Shown piece after piece: positions 39,874 to 48,644 of a stretch of DNA of 64,000 nucleotides; positions within the stretch are counted from its first letter, which is position 1, and each line of letters starts with the position of its first letter. A program made the translations under genes and the position numbers. Source of the stretch: Sinorhizobium meliloti 4H41 (GTDB lineage: Bacteria; Pseudomonadota; Alphaproteobacteria; Rhizobiales; Rhizobiaceae); NCBI RefSeq assembly GCF_000375585.1, contig NZ_AQWP01000003.1, positions 312,830 to 376,829 of the forward strand. Reading direction: 5' to 3'. The notes under the pieces were generated by a model. That model searched no databases, was not told the origin of the DNA, and was given only the letters and a program-made list of their open reading frames with translations.

Positions 39874-41292
39874 ATGGCGATCGGGAAGCTCTATATCGGC
39901 CGCAAGGTCAGGGATCTCAGGGATGGCAAGCGACTGACGCAGGGGCAGTTCGCCGAGCGCATCGGAATTTCGACGAGCTATCTCAATCAGATCGAGAACA
40001 ATCAGCGTCCCGTGTCCGCGGCGGTGCTGCTCGCACTGGCGGAGAAGTTCCAGATCGACATCGCCGAACTTTCCTCGGGCGAGAGCGACCGATTGCTCTC
40101 GGCACTGTCGGAAGCTTTGAACGATCCGCTCTTCGAAACCTATTCGCCGAGCCTGCAGGAGCTGAAGCTCGTCGCCCAGAATGTGCCGGGGCTCGCCCAT
40201 GCGCTGATCTCCTGTCATCAGGCCTATCGGCGCAACAGCGAGCAGCTCGCCAGCATCGACGACACGATCGGTCGTGGTGCGTCCCTGGTGGAGACGACGC
40301 CCTATGAAGAGGTGCGCGACTTCTTCCATTTCGTCGACAACTATATTCATGAAATCGATACGCTCGCCGAGACGCTTGCGGGCGAGCTCGGCCTCGGCGA
40401 TGGCGACAACCATGCGGCCCTCGCCGCCTATCTGGAGGCGCGCCACGGGATACGTGTCGTGCGCGGGGCAGCGGGCGACGAGGCGATCCGCCGTTTCGAT
40501 CCCCGCGCCCGCCTACTCACGCTCAATCCTTACGCGCCGGCGGCGACACGCGACTTCCAGCTCGCATTGCAGATCGCACAGATGCACGCCCGCGAGGAGA
40601 TCGACCGGGTGGCGGGAAGCGCCGGCTTCCGAACGGAGGAAGCCTATGAGATCTGCCGCATCGGTCTGCAGAACTATTTTGCGGGCGCCTTGATCCTCCC
40701 CTACCAGCCGTTCTCGAAAGCCGCACGCGACCTGCGCCACGATGTCGAGCTTCTTGCTGCCCGTTTCGGTGCCTCGCTGGAGCAGGTCTGCCACCGGCTT
40801 TCGACGCTGCAGCGGCCGGGGCAGAAGGGTATTCCGATCTTCTTCGCGCGGATCGACCGGGCCGGCAACATCACCAAGCGGCACAGTGCCGCCAAGCTGC
40901 AATTCGCCCGCTTCGGCGCAGCCTGCCCGCTCTGGAACGTGCATCAGGCCTTCGAGACACCGGGCCGCATCATCCGCCAGCTTGCGGAGACGCCGGACGG
41001 CGTGCGCTACCTCTGTCTCGCGACCCAGATCACCAAGGGCGGCGGCGGTTACCGGGCCGCGCATCCCCGCTATGCCTTGGCGCTGGGCTGCGAAATCTCC
41101 TACGCCGATGCCTTCGTTTATGCCGACGACATGGATCTCGGGAACCGCGCCGCCTACGATCCGATCGGCATTTCCTGCCGCATCTGCGAGCGCACCAGAT
41201 GTGCGAGCCGCGCCGTGCCGCCGCTGAAGCGCAAGCTCATCGTCGATCATGACATGCGCGGCGCTCTGCCGTATCGTCTTAGCGAGACGTAG
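39874..41292 (+). CDS. Short-chain-acyl-CoA responsive regulator (ScfR/PccR/RamB family)
   Basis: Transcriptional regulator of 472 aa: N-terminal XRE helix-turn-helix ([21 protein letters not shown], in parts [20 protein letters not shown], ~20-42), an ImmA/IrrE-like central region ([19 protein letters not shown], ~255) and a C-terminal domain with the cysteine-rich [15 protein letters not shown] (~435). This matches the ScfR/RamB group that senses propionyl-CoA or related metabolites; divergent placement from pccB supports a PccR-like role. ATG 39874 follows AAGG; the frame is open from a GTG at 39817. Its stop is followed by the inverted repeat CTGTTC-GTTTCT-GAACAG. Confidence 0.88.
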   Translation: MAIGKLYIGRKVRDLRDGKRLTQGQFAERIGISTSYLNQIENNQRPVSAAVLLALAEKFQIDIAELSSGESDRLLSALSEALNDPLFETYSPSLQELKLVAQNVPGLAHALISCHQAYRRNSEQLASIDDTIGRGASLVETTPYEEVRDFFHFVDNYIHEIDTLAETLAGELGLGDGDNHAALAAYLEARHGIRVVRGAAGDEAIRRFDPRARLLTLNPYAPAATRDFQLALQIAQMHAREEIDRVAGSAGFRTEEAYEICRIGLQNYFAGALILPYQPFSKAARDLRHDVELLAARFGASLEQVCHRLSTLQRPGQKGIPIFFARIDRAGNITKRHSAAKLQFARFGAACPLWNVHQAFETPGRIIRQLAETPDGVRYLCLATQITKGGGGYRAAHPRYALALGCEISYADAFVYADDMDLGNRAAYDPIGISCRICERTRCASRAVPPLKRKLIVDHDMRGALPYRLSET

Positions 41293-41308
41293 AGCCGCGC
41301 CCAGCGTC

Positions 41309-41326
41309 CTGTTCGTTTCTGAACAG
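41309..41326. promoter_or_regulatory. Inverted repeat before the acyl-CoA dehydrogenase gene
   Basis: CTGTTC-GTTTCT-GAACAG, a perfect 6-bp dyad with 6-base spacer, 90 bases before the acyl-CoA dehydrogenase start. It may be an operator for the valine genes or a weak hairpin closing the regulator transcript; no T run follows. Confidence 0.4.
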
Positions 41327-41415
41327 ATACTGTGTGCATTTGCGTCTGTGCCTGTGCGGGTTTTGCTGTAACTAAGCATTGCAGCAGCGATATGCGGGTC
41401 AGGGAGGACATGCAT

Positions 41416-42558
41416 ATGGATTTTCGCCTTTCCGAGGAACAGCAGGCCATCCGCACGATGGCGCTCGATTTTGCCCGGGACGAGATCGCGGCCCACGCAA
41501 TCGAGTGGGACCAGCAGAAGCATTTTCCGGTGGAGACTTTGCGCGCGGCGGCCGCGCTCGGAATGGCCGGCATCTATGTCCGCGACGACGTCGGCGGAAC
41601 GGGACTTACCCGTCTCGACGCGGCAATGATCATCGAGGCGCTCGCGACCGGCTGCCCCGCGATCGCCTCCTTCGTTTCGATCCACAATATGTGCGCCGGC
41701 ATGATCGATCGCTACGGCACGGACGCGCAGCGCCGGCGCCTGCTTCCGCCGCTTCTCACGATGGACGTCCTGGCGAGCTATTGCCTGACGGAGCCCGGCT
41801 CCGGCTCGGACGCGGCCGCGCTCAAGACAAAGGCGGTGCCCGAGGGTGACGTCTATCTGCTTACCGGCCAGAAACAGTTCATTTCCGGTGCCGGCGAGTC
41901 CGGCCTTTATATCGTCATGGCACGCACGGGCGAGGAAGGGCCGAAGGGGATCTCCGCCTTTGTCGTCGAGAAGGACGCTCCTGGGCTCACCTTCGGCGCC
42001 AATGAGAAGAAGATGGGCTGGCATGCCCAGCCCACGCGGGCGGTGATGCTCGACAATGTTCGCGTTCCCGTCGAGAACCGCTTGGGTGCCGAGGGCGAGG
42101 GCTTCAGGATCGCCATGGCCGGTCTCGACGGCGGGAGGCTCAACATCGCCGCCGCCTCGCTCGGGGGCGCGCAATCCGCTTTCGACAAGGCGCTTGCCTA
42201 TGTCCAGGAGCGCCGTGCCTTCGGGAAGGCGATCGGCGAATTCCAGGCGCTGCAGTTCCGCCTCGCCGATATGGCGACGGATCTGGAAATCGCTCGGACC
42301 TTCCTCTGGCGGGCGGCCTGCGCCCTCGATACGGCGGACCCGGAGGCGCCGAAGCTCTGCGCGATGGCCAAACGTTTTGTCACAGATCGCTGCTTTGCTG
42401 TCGCCAATGACGCACTGCAATTGCATGGCGGCTACGGCTATCTCGCCGACTACGGCGTCGAGAAGATTGTCCGCGACCTGAGGGTGCACCAGATACTCGA
42501 AGGTACGAACGAGATCATGCGGCTGATCGTGTCGCGTGCGATCATGGGACGGAACTAG
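41416..42558 (+). CDS. Acyl-CoA dehydrogenase, probably isobutyryl-CoA dehydrogenase
   Basis: FAD enzyme of 380 aa with the acyl-CoA dehydrogenase fold. Visible signatures: YCLTEPGSGSDAAAL (~121), AFGKAIGEFQALQF (~272), QLHGGYGYL (~335) and the catalytic Glu in LEGTNEIMR (~361). It is followed by 3-hydroxyisobutyryl-CoA hydrolase and 3-hydroxyisobutyrate dehydrogenase, so isobutyryl-CoA from valine is the likely substrate. Of ATGs at 41410 and 41416, the second is 8 bases after GGAGG and is preferred. The enoyl-CoA hydratase step is not encoded here. Confidence 0.92.
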   Translation: MDFRLSEEQQAIRTMALDFARDEIAAHAIEWDQQKHFPVETLRAAAALGMAGIYVRDDVGGTGLTRLDAAMIIEALATGCPAIASFVSIHNMCAGMIDRYGTDAQRRRLLPPLLTMDVLASYCLTEPGSGSDAAALKTKAVPEGDVYLLTGQKQFISGAGESGLYIVMARTGEEGPKGISAFVVEKDAPGLTFGANEKKMGWHAQPTRAVMLDNVRVPVENRLGAEGEGFRIAMAGLDGGRLNIAAASLGGAQSAFDKALAYVQERRAFGKAIGEFQALQFRLADMATDLEIARTFLWRAACALDTADPEAPKLCAMAKRFVTDRCFAVANDALQLHGGYGYLADYGVEKIVRDLRVHQILEGTNEIMRLIVSRAIMGRN

Positions 42559-42570
42559 GAAGGATTTTCG

Positions 42571-43632
42571 ATGGAGATGCAGACCACGCTTCCGGAGGTC
42601 ATTGTCGAGCGCCAGGGCGCGATCGGCAGGCTGCGGCTCAACCGTCCGCGCGCACTGAACAGCCTCAATCGCACGATGATCCGCGCGATCGCTGCGGCGC
42701 TGACCGAGTTCGAGCGCGACCCGGAGATTGCCGCGGTGCTTGTCACGGGCGAGGGCGAACGGGGCCTCTGCGCCGGCGGCGACATCCGGATGATCTACGA
42801 AAGCGGCCGCGAACGGCCTGAGGAGGGCGCGCAGTTCTGGCGCGAGGAGTTCATCGTCAACAGCCGAATTTCAGCCTATTCCAAGCCCTATATCGCGATC
42901 ATGGACGGGATCGTGATGGGCGGCGGCGTCGGCGTTTCCTCCCATGGCAGCCATCGGATCGTGACCGAGAGGACGCGCTTCGCGATGCCGGAAACGGGGA
43001 TCGGCTATTTCACCGATGTCGGCGCGACCTGGCTCCTGCCGCGCGCGCCCGGCGAGTTCGGTACCTATCTCGGGCTGACGGGCCGCGATATCGGTGCGGC
43101 GGCGGTCATCCATGCGCGGCTCGCCGACCGTTTCGTTCCCTCCGAGAGGATAGGCGAGCTCATCGCCTCGCTCTCCACCTCGGCCACGGCCGATGACGTT
43201 TCGGCGGCGATCCGCGCCGTTTCGAGCGAACCCCCGGCATCGGCCCTGCTCGACCATCTGTCCGTCATCGACCGCTGCTTCGCCTTCGATGCCGTGGAGG
43301 AGATCCTCGCGGCACTGGAGAAGGACGGGTCGGATTTCGCGCGCGAGACGCTCGAACTCCTGAAGACCCGATCGGCGATCAGCCTCAAACTGACGCTGTC
43401 GCTCCTAAGGGCAGGGCGCGCCAGCGCAACGCTCAACGAATGCCTCGAGCGGGAATATGCCGCCACCCTCGCCATGCTTTCCAACCCGGATTTCTACGAG
43501 GGCGTCAGGGCCGCGGTGATCGACAAGGACAGGAATCCGAAATGGTCGGTCGGGCTTTCGGAAGCTACCCCCCAGATGCTCGCCCGCTTCGGGAGGAATG
43601 ACGGCGCGCCGCTCTTCGCCGGGAAGGCGTAA
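42571..43632 (+). CDS. 3-hydroxyisobutyryl-CoA hydrolase
   Basis: Crotonase-fold enzyme of 353 aa, longer than enoyl-CoA hydratases (~260) and typical of the HIBCH group, which releases CoA from 3-hydroxyisobutyryl-CoA in valine breakdown. Blocks: RPRALNSLN (~22), GLCAGGDIRMIYE (~66, oxyanion hole), GIVMGGGVGVSSHG (~112) and RFAMPETGIGYFTDVGA (~136, catalytic Glu and Asp). It starts 12 bases after the acyl-CoA dehydrogenase stop behind AGGA. Confidence 0.92.
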   Translation: MEMQTTLPEVIVERQGAIGRLRLNRPRALNSLNRTMIRAIAAALTEFERDPEIAAVLVTGEGERGLCAGGDIRMIYESGRERPEEGAQFWREEFIVNSRISAYSKPYIAIMDGIVMGGGVGVSSHGSHRIVTERTRFAMPETGIGYFTDVGATWLLPRAPGEFGTYLGLTGRDIGAAAVIHARLADRFVPSERIGELIASLSTSATADDVSAAIRAVSSEPPASALLDHLSVIDRCFAFDAVEEILAALEKDGSDFARETLELLKTRSAISLKLTLSLLRAGRASATLNECLEREYAATLAMLSNPDFYEGVRAAVIDKDRNPKWSVGLSEATPQMLARFGRNDGAPLFAGKA

Positions 43633-43677
43633 GGCGCGGGCAGTTCGCGACAGTTTCAGTTGAGGAGGAGAGGCAAG

Positions 43678-44574
43678 ATGACGAAGATCGCCTTTATCGG
43701 GCTTGGCAACATGGGCGGACCTATGGCCGCCAATCTGGTGAAGGCGGGCCACGCGGTCGCCGGCTTCGACCTTTCGGAAGCCTCGCGCAATGCCGCCGCC
43801 AAGACGGGCGTCTCGGTCGCCGGCTCGATCGCGCAGGCCGTGCGTGAGATGGAATGCGTCATCACCATGTTGCCGGCGAGCGCGCATGTCCTTTATGTGT
43901 GGGACGAACTGCTCGGCTTCGTCGATCCCGGCACGCTTCTAATCGACAGCTCGACGATCGACGTCGAAAGCGCGCGCAAGGTTCACGGCCTTGCCGAAAG
44001 GGCTGGCTGCCCTTCGCTCGACGCGCCTGTTTCCGGCGGCACGGCGGGGGCGGCGGCCGCTACGCTGACCTTCATGGTCGGAGGGAGCGAGGGCGCCTTC
44101 TCGCGCGGCAAGCACCTGCTCGAAGCCATGGGCAAGAAGATCGTCCATTGCGGCGACGCCGGCGCCGGCCAGGCGGCGAAGATCTGCAACAATATGATCC
44201 TCGGCGTTTCCATGGCGGCGGTCTGCGAGGCCTTCGTGCTCGCCGAACGGCTCGGCCTCTCGCATCAGGCGCTCTTCGACGTGGCCTCTACCTCGTCGGG
44301 CCAGTGCTGGTCGCTGACGACCTATTGCCCGGTGCCCGGCCCGGTTCCTACTTCGCCTGCCAATGGTGGCTACAAGCCCGGTTTCGCCGCGAGCCTCATG
44401 CTCAAGGATCTGAAACTCTCGCAGCAGGCGGCCAGCGCCAGCGGTGCGGCGACGCCGATGGGGGCACAGGCGACACAGCTTTACAGCCTTTTCGAGAAGC
44501 TCGGTCACGGGGCAGAGGATTTCTCGGCGCTGATCCATCTGCTCAGGGGGAACGAGGAGGCGAAGGAGGGGTAG
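43678..44574 (+). CDS. mmsB: 3-hydroxyisobutyrate dehydrogenase
   Basis: NAD-dependent dehydrogenase of 298 aa giving methylmalonate semialdehyde. N-terminal Rossmann fold IAFIGLGNMGGPMAANL, substrate block DAPVSGGTAGA (~118), and the catalytic Lys in QAAKICNNMILG (~170). GGAGGAG lies 7 bases before ATG 43678. Third gene of the valine unit; methylmalonate semialdehyde dehydrogenase (mmsA/iolA), which yields propionyl-CoA, is not in the window. Confidence 0.94.
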   Translation: MTKIAFIGLGNMGGPMAANLVKAGHAVAGFDLSEASRNAAAKTGVSVAGSIAQAVREMECVITMLPASAHVLYVWDELLGFVDPGTLLIDSSTIDVESARKVHGLAERAGCPSLDAPVSGGTAGAAAATLTFMVGGSEGAFSRGKHLLEAMGKKIVHCGDAGAGQAAKICNNMILGVSMAAVCEAFVLAERLGLSHQALFDVASTSSGQCWSLTTYCPVPGPVPTSPANGGYKPGFAASLMLKDLKLSQQAASASGAATPMGAQATQLYSLFEKLGHGAEDFSALIHLLRGNEEAKEG

Positions 44575-44609
44575 CTTGCCCCCTCTGGCCTGCCGGCATC
44601 CACCAATCC

Positions 44610-45359
44610 TCACATCTGCACGGTCATTCCGCCGTCGACGGTGAGCGTGATGCCGTTGACGAAGCTCGCGGCCGGCGAGGCGAGGAAGACGGCGGCGGGG
44701 GCGATCTCTTCCGGCCGCCCCCAGCGCTTCAGCGGAATGCGGACGTCGACAAAGGCTTTGAGCGCCGGATCGGCTGCGAGATGCGCATTGGTCTCGGTCG
44801 CAAACCAGCCGGGCGCGATCGCGTTGACGGTGAGATTGTCGGCGCCGAGTTCGACCGCGAGCGAGCGCGTCAGTGCGGCGAGCCCGCCCTTCGCTGCCGT
44901 ATAGGCGGGATCGCCGGCCCGCGCCGCGAAGGCGGCGATCGAGGTCACGAAGATCAGCCGACCGGCCGCGGAGCGCCTGAGATAGGGAAGGGCGGTCTTT
45001 GCCATGGCGTAGGCCGCGGTCAGGTCGGTGTTCAACAGAGCCGCAAATTCGTGCGGTTCCATCGCTTCCGTCCCGCGGCGGTCGCGTTCGCCCACCGCGT
45101 GGATGAGAATGTCGAGTCCGCCAGTCTTTTCGACCGTGGCGGCGATGATCGCCGGCGCATCGCGGGTTATGTCGCCGGCCGCAATCCCGATCTCGATGCC
45201 GTCGCCTTGGAGCCGCTTACGCGCCTCTTCAAGGCCTTGGCCGTTGCGGCCGTTGATCACCGTCCAGGCGCCGGCCCTGGCAAGCGCCTTCGCCATCTCC
45301 AGCCCGAGGCCGCGTCCGCCGCCGGTAACCAGAGCCGTCCTGCCGCTGAGATCGAACAT
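44610..45359 (-). CDS. Short-chain dehydrogenase/reductase
   Basis: SDR enzyme of 249 aa: cofactor loop VTGGGRGLG (~12), active-site Tyr and Lys in YTAAKGG (~151), catalytic Ser in VTSIAAFA (~137), and the C-terminal VNGITLTVDGG common to 3-oxoacyl reductase-like and sugar/gluconate SDRs. The absence of an Arg or Asp specificity residue I can place with certainty leaves NAD versus NADP open. It lies downstream of the fructuronate-reductase-like gene on the same strand, so a sugar-acid role is likely. The dispersed element lies between them. Confidence 0.88.
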   Translation of the reverse strand: MFDLSGRTALVTGGGRGLGLEMAKALARAGAWTVINGRNGQGLEEARKRLQGDGIEIGIAAGDITRDAPAIIAATVEKTGGLDILIHAVGERDRRGTEAMEPHEFAALLNTDLTAAYAMAKTALPYLRRSAAGRLIFVTSIAAFAARAGDPAYTAAKGGLAALTRSLAVELGADNLTVNAIAPGWFATETNAHLAADPALKAFVDVRIPLKRWGRPEEIAPAAVFLASPAASFVNGITLTVDGGMTVQM

Positions 45360-45378
45360 GGCCTTCCTTCGCCCGCTC

Positions 45379-45495
45379 TTAGATCACGATGTTTTAAGTC
45401 GGGTCGACCAAACAGGACCGTGATCGGTTCCAAGAAGTTGAGACGCGGGACGCGGGTGGAAAACCGGATACACTTTTTTGCCTCGTCCCGCTCTA
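45379..45495 (-). repeat. Dispersed structured element, copy B
   Basis: Begins on the minus strand with the TAG stop codon of the uxuB-like gene (TAGAGCGGGAC). It has an outer stem GCGGGAC / GTCCCGC around AAAAAAGTG and CGGTTTTCC, then a second part closed by GATCACG / CGTGATC, ending TCTAA. About 117 bases; nearly the same layout as copy C at 53463-53575. Confidence 0.8.
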
Positions 45496-46956
45496 AGCCC
45501 CGTAGCTTCGAAGCGTTGCCGCCGACCCGTTCCGGAGGAGTCCATCCAGCGCCTTGATCAGCGCGGCGCGAAACGGAGCGCTCGCCGGAAGGTCCGTGCC
45601 GAAGACGTCCGTCATCGTCAGAAAGGCATCGACGATGCGATCCGGCTCGTCAATTCCCTGCGCAAGCCCGGCAATCCGGGCAGCATGCGGATCGCGAACG
45701 TCGATGGGACGCCCCGCCTCGTCCAGGCCGCGCGCATAACGCATCCAGGCGGCGACCCCGAGCGCGAGCCGGTCATAGCCGGCCTCGGCGTGCAGCCGGT
45801 CCCTGATCGAGCCGAGGAGGCGCTGCGGCAGCTTCTGCGAGCCATCCATGGCGATCTGCCAGGTGCGGTGGCGAAGCGCCGGATTGCGAAAGCGCTGAAG
45901 GAGTTCGGCCCGATAGGCCGGAAGGTCGAAGCCGGGCAGTTCCGGAAGGGTGGGGCTCACCTCGTGGCGCATCAACCCTTCGACCAAAGCTTCCATGCCC
46001 GGAAGGGACATGGCATCCGCCACCGTCTCGGCACCGGCGAGATAGCCGAGATAGGCAAGTGTGGAATGGCTTCCGTTCAGAAGCCGGAGCTTCATGAACT
46101 CGAAGGCGGAGACGTCTTGGACGAAGAGCGCTCCCGCCTTTTCCCATGCCGGGCGGCCGAGCGGGAAATCCTCCTCGATCACCCATTGCCGGAAGGGTTC
46201 GGTCATGATCGGCCAGGCATCTTCGAGCCCCATTGCCGCTGCGACCGCACTCCGGTCGCCGTCGGTGGTGGCCGGAACGATGCGGTCCACCATGGTCGAA
46301 GGCGACGCGACGTTGCGGATGACGGCGGCGAGGGCCGGATCGCGCAGTTCCGCGAACTGCGTGACGATACGCTTCAACACATGGCCGTTCCCCGGAAGAT
46401 TGTCGCAGGAGAGCAGCGTGAAGGGGGCGATACCGGCGCTGACGCGACGCGAAATCGCCTCGACGATGAAGCCGATTGCCGATCGCGGCCGCGCGGGGTT
46501 TGCGAGATCGTGAACGATGTCCGGGTGGCCTTCGTCGAGCGTGCCGGTTGCCGGATTGTGGCAATAGCCCTTCTCGGTGATCGTCAGCGACACGATGCGC
46601 GTGGCGGGGTCTGCCATGCGGCGAAGAACGGCTTCCGGGTCCTCCGGCGCGCAAAGGAGCTCGACGACACTGCCGATCACGCTGAGATCGGAGCCTTCGC
46701 CGTCCTGGACGGCGAGGGTGTAGAGCCCGTCCTGCGGTTGAAGCGCGTCGCGCGTTTCCGGGCTGCGCAGCGAGACGCCGCAGATGCCCCAGGACGGATT
46801 CTCGGAGAGCAGCGCATCGGTGTACGCCGCCTGGTGCGCGCGATGAAAGGCACCGATGCCGAGGTGTACGATGCCGACGGTAACTGGACCGAGGTCGTAA
46901 TCGGGCCTTTTGACGGTGGGCGGCAGGCGGTCGATCGTCTTTCTCGAAAGCCGCAT
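45493..46956 (-). CDS. uxuB: Mannitol/fructuronate dehydrogenase family protein (UxuB-like)
   Basis: NAD-dependent polyol or uronate dehydrogenase of 487 aa (long-chain MDR group of MtlK, UxuB and arabinitol dehydrogenases). N-terminal VGIVHLGIGAFHRAHQA is the cofactor-binding block (~26-42), TEKGY (~126) is conserved, and KLRLLNGSHS (~300) carries the catalytic Lys and His. Fructuronate reductase is the most likely activity, with mannitol 2-dehydrogenase as alternative. The start may be 46956 or 46968; neither has a clear ribosome binding site, and 46956 overlaps the stop of a small upstream frame (TGATG). Its TAG stop is the first triplet of repeat copy B. Confidence 0.85.
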   Translation of the reverse strand: MRLSRKTIDRLPPTVKRPDYDLGPVTVGIVHLGIGAFHRAHQAAYTDALLSENPSWGICGVSLRSPETRDALQPQDGLYTLAVQDGEGSDLSVIGSVVELLCAPEDPEAVLRRMADPATRIVSLTITEKGYCHNPATGTLDEGHPDIVHDLANPARPRSAIGFIVEAISRRVSAGIAPFTLLSCDNLPGNGHVLKRIVTQFAELRDPALAAVIRNVASPSTMVDRIVPATTDGDRSAVAAAMGLEDAWPIMTEPFRQWVIEEDFPLGRPAWEKAGALFVQDVSAFEFMKLRLLNGSHSTLAYLGYLAGAETVADAMSLPGMEALVEGLMRHEVSPTLPELPGFDLPAYRAELLQRFRNPALRHRTWQIAMDGSQKLPQRLLGSIRDRLHAEAGYDRLALGVAAWMRYARGLDEAGRPIDVRDPHAARIAGLAQGIDEPDRIVDAFLTMTDVFGTDLPASAPFRAALIKALDGLLRNGSAATLRSYGA

Positions 46957-47068
46957 CAGAAGGCCCATCCGTTTCCGGTGCCTGCTTGTCCGGTGCCTGC
47001 GACCGGCATCGCGTTCGCGGGCTGCAATGTTGCGCCTCGCGCCGTCAATCGCGTGGCGATCACCTTCA
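46955..47068 (-). CDS. Possible 37-aa leader frame coupled to uxuB
   Basis: A short frame MKVIATRLTARG... of 37 codons whose TGA overlaps the ATG of the uxuB-like gene (TGATG). Its own ATG overlaps the stop of a still smaller frame, MPDTPTP (47068-47091), which follows the only good ribosome binding site in this leader (AGGGAGGAA). The chain suggests translation entering upstream and passing to uxuB. No family is recognised; it could also be a decayed gene end. Confidence 0.35.
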
Positions 47069-47127
47069 TGGTGTTGGGGTGTCTGGCATCCACGCGGCTT
47101 CCTCCCTGCGTCGTTCTGGCTGCAAAA

Positions 47128-47139
47128 CTGGTATATCAG
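47128..47139. promoter_or_regulatory. Candidate UxuR-type operator
   Basis: CTGGTATATCAG, a near-perfect palindrome about 170 bases before the uxuB start and 37 bases before the leader ribosome binding site. It resembles the TTGGTATACCAA motif bound by hexuronate regulators of the GntR family. Resemblance only. Confidence 0.4.
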
Positions 47140-47432
47140 CCGCCGGAGGCGCGTCAACCGAGGTCACTTTGCTGCCTATCCGGGCATAGGTTCGACCATC
47201 GGCACGGTAAGGCTGCAGACCGACGTGCCGCCGCCGCAGCGGTCACTCAAATGCCACAAAACTCAGGAGGCTCATGCAGGATCGAGCACGATCTTCGCCG
47301 CCCGCCCGGCGCAACCGCGCCGTTGTCTTCACCGCAGCCCGAGAGGCTGTGCTTTCGGGACGGGCATCACCCTCAAGGACCTGCATGAGAAGGTTCGCCG
47401 CGACCAAAGCCGAAAAAGCGAGGTTCACTGCG
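47140..47432. other. Gene-free spacer between uxuB leader and glycosyltransferase
   Basis: About 290 bases between divergent genes. Only short overlapping frames are open and none has a credible start. One minus-strand stretch ending at about 47273 reads RAAKIVLDPA then stop, like the end of a dehydrogenase, but a stop codon lies a few codons upstream, so at most it is a relic. Confidence 0.4.
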
Positions 47433-48497
47433 ATGCATTCCATCCGAGACCATCTTCCTGTCTCCATCATCATAGCGAATTACAATTATGCGCGGTTCCT
47501 GAGCCGCGCGATCGACAGCGCCCTCGACCAGGACCACGCGCAGGTCGAGGTCATCGTCGTAGACGATGCGTCGACCGACGGGTCGGCGGAGGTGATCGCG
47601 TCCTACGGCGGACGGATCAAGGCCTGCCTGCGGGAGGAAAATGGCGGTCACGCAGCCGCTTTCAACACCGGCTTTGCGGCAAGTCGCGGGGCGATCGTTC
47701 TCTTCCTCGACGCCGACGACTATCTCTACCCGGCTGCCGTTTCCGAATTGCTTGCCCAATGGAGCGACGACACGGCCCAGATGCAGTTCCGGCTGCATCT
47801 GGTGGACGAGGATCTGCGCGTCAAGGACATCTTCCCGCCCCCGGAGGTCCCGTTCGACTCCGGTGACGTAACGCCGCAACTGGCGAGCCGCGCACGATAC
47901 CAGACGACGGTCACCAGCGGACTGGCTTTTGCACGCTCGGCTCTCGATGTCATCATGCCGGTTCCGGAAGCCGAGTTCCGGCAGGGTGCAGACGGCTACC
48001 TTGTCACGCTCGCCCCGCTCTACGGGAAGGTGACGTCGCTCGAAGCCTGCCTCGGCGCCTACCGAATGCACGGCAGCAATCATTCTGTCTTTGCCGAAAA
48101 ACTCGGGCAGAGGGCGCGCTGGCGGGTGGAGCATGATTTTCACCGACTGAATGCCCTCAACGAACAGGCGGTCGATGCAGGTCTATCGGTTTCGCCGAAA
48201 GCGAACCTGCGCGACCCGGTGCATCTGGAGGAGCGTCTTGCATCGCTCTGCGTGGACGGCGCACGCCATCCGGTGGCTGCGGATTCGAGGCTCGGCCTCG
48301 CCGCTCACGGTGCCGTCGCCAGCATGCAGATGAACGTCTCGCTGCGCCGTCGTGCCATGCTGGCAGCCTGGTTCGTCTCCGTCGGGCTGCTGCCGCGGCG
48401 CATGGCGCAGGCGGTCCTTTCATGGAAGCTCGTCGCTTCCTCACGGCCAGCCTTCCTGACCCGGATTTCGAGAACCATTCGCCATGCAATGGGGTAG
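47433..48497 (+). CDS. Glycosyltransferase family 2
   Basis: GT-A fold transferase of 354 aa with the nucleotide-sugar block VSIIIANYNYARFL at the N-terminus, VIVVDDASTDGS (~45) and the metal-binding LFLDADDY (~98). The C-terminal third has no recognised domain but includes a hydrophobic stretch (AWFVSVGLLP). The substrate is unknown; such genes in rhizobia often act in surface polysaccharide assembly, though no polysaccharide cluster is present here. Start ATG 47433 (MHSIRDHLPV) is chosen; ATG 47385 is an alternative with a better AAGGA box. Confidence 0.85.
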   Translation: MHSIRDHLPVSIIIANYNYARFLSRAIDSALDQDHAQVEVIVVDDASTDGSAEVIASYGGRIKACLREENGGHAAAFNTGFAASRGAIVLFLDADDYLYPAAVSELLAQWSDDTAQMQFRLHLVDEDLRVKDIFPPPEVPFDSGDVTPQLASRARYQTTVTSGLAFARSALDVIMPVPEAEFRQGADGYLVTLAPLYGKVTSLEACLGAYRMHGSNHSVFAEKLGQRARWRVEHDFHRLNALNEQAVDAGLSVSPKANLRDPVHLEERLASLCVDGARHPVAADSRLGLAAHGAVASMQMNVSLRRRAMLAAWFVSVGLLPRRMAQAVLSWKLVASSRPAFLTRISRTIRHAMG

Positions 48498-48644
48498 TTA
48501 CACTTGCACGCAGATGCGATCAGGGTTCACAAAGGAAAAGTAGACAGGCTGTCTGTTCGGCTGCGAAACCTGACCCATATTTCCGCAGGTGACGGCGCCA
48601 TGGCCCGTGCGTCCGATCGGACGCGCGTTACCGGGAGAAAGAGC

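Noticed and set aside
41290-41330. TAGAGC at the ScfR-type regulator stop as another copy of the dispersed element
   Set aside because: The following sequence lacks AAAAGTG and the inner hairpin; only the first six bases match.
47243-47300. Minus-strand stretch reading RAAKIVLDPA then stop, like a dehydrogenase C-terminus
   Set aside because: An in-frame stop lies about 17 codons before its end and no further similarity is visible; too short to call a pseudogene.
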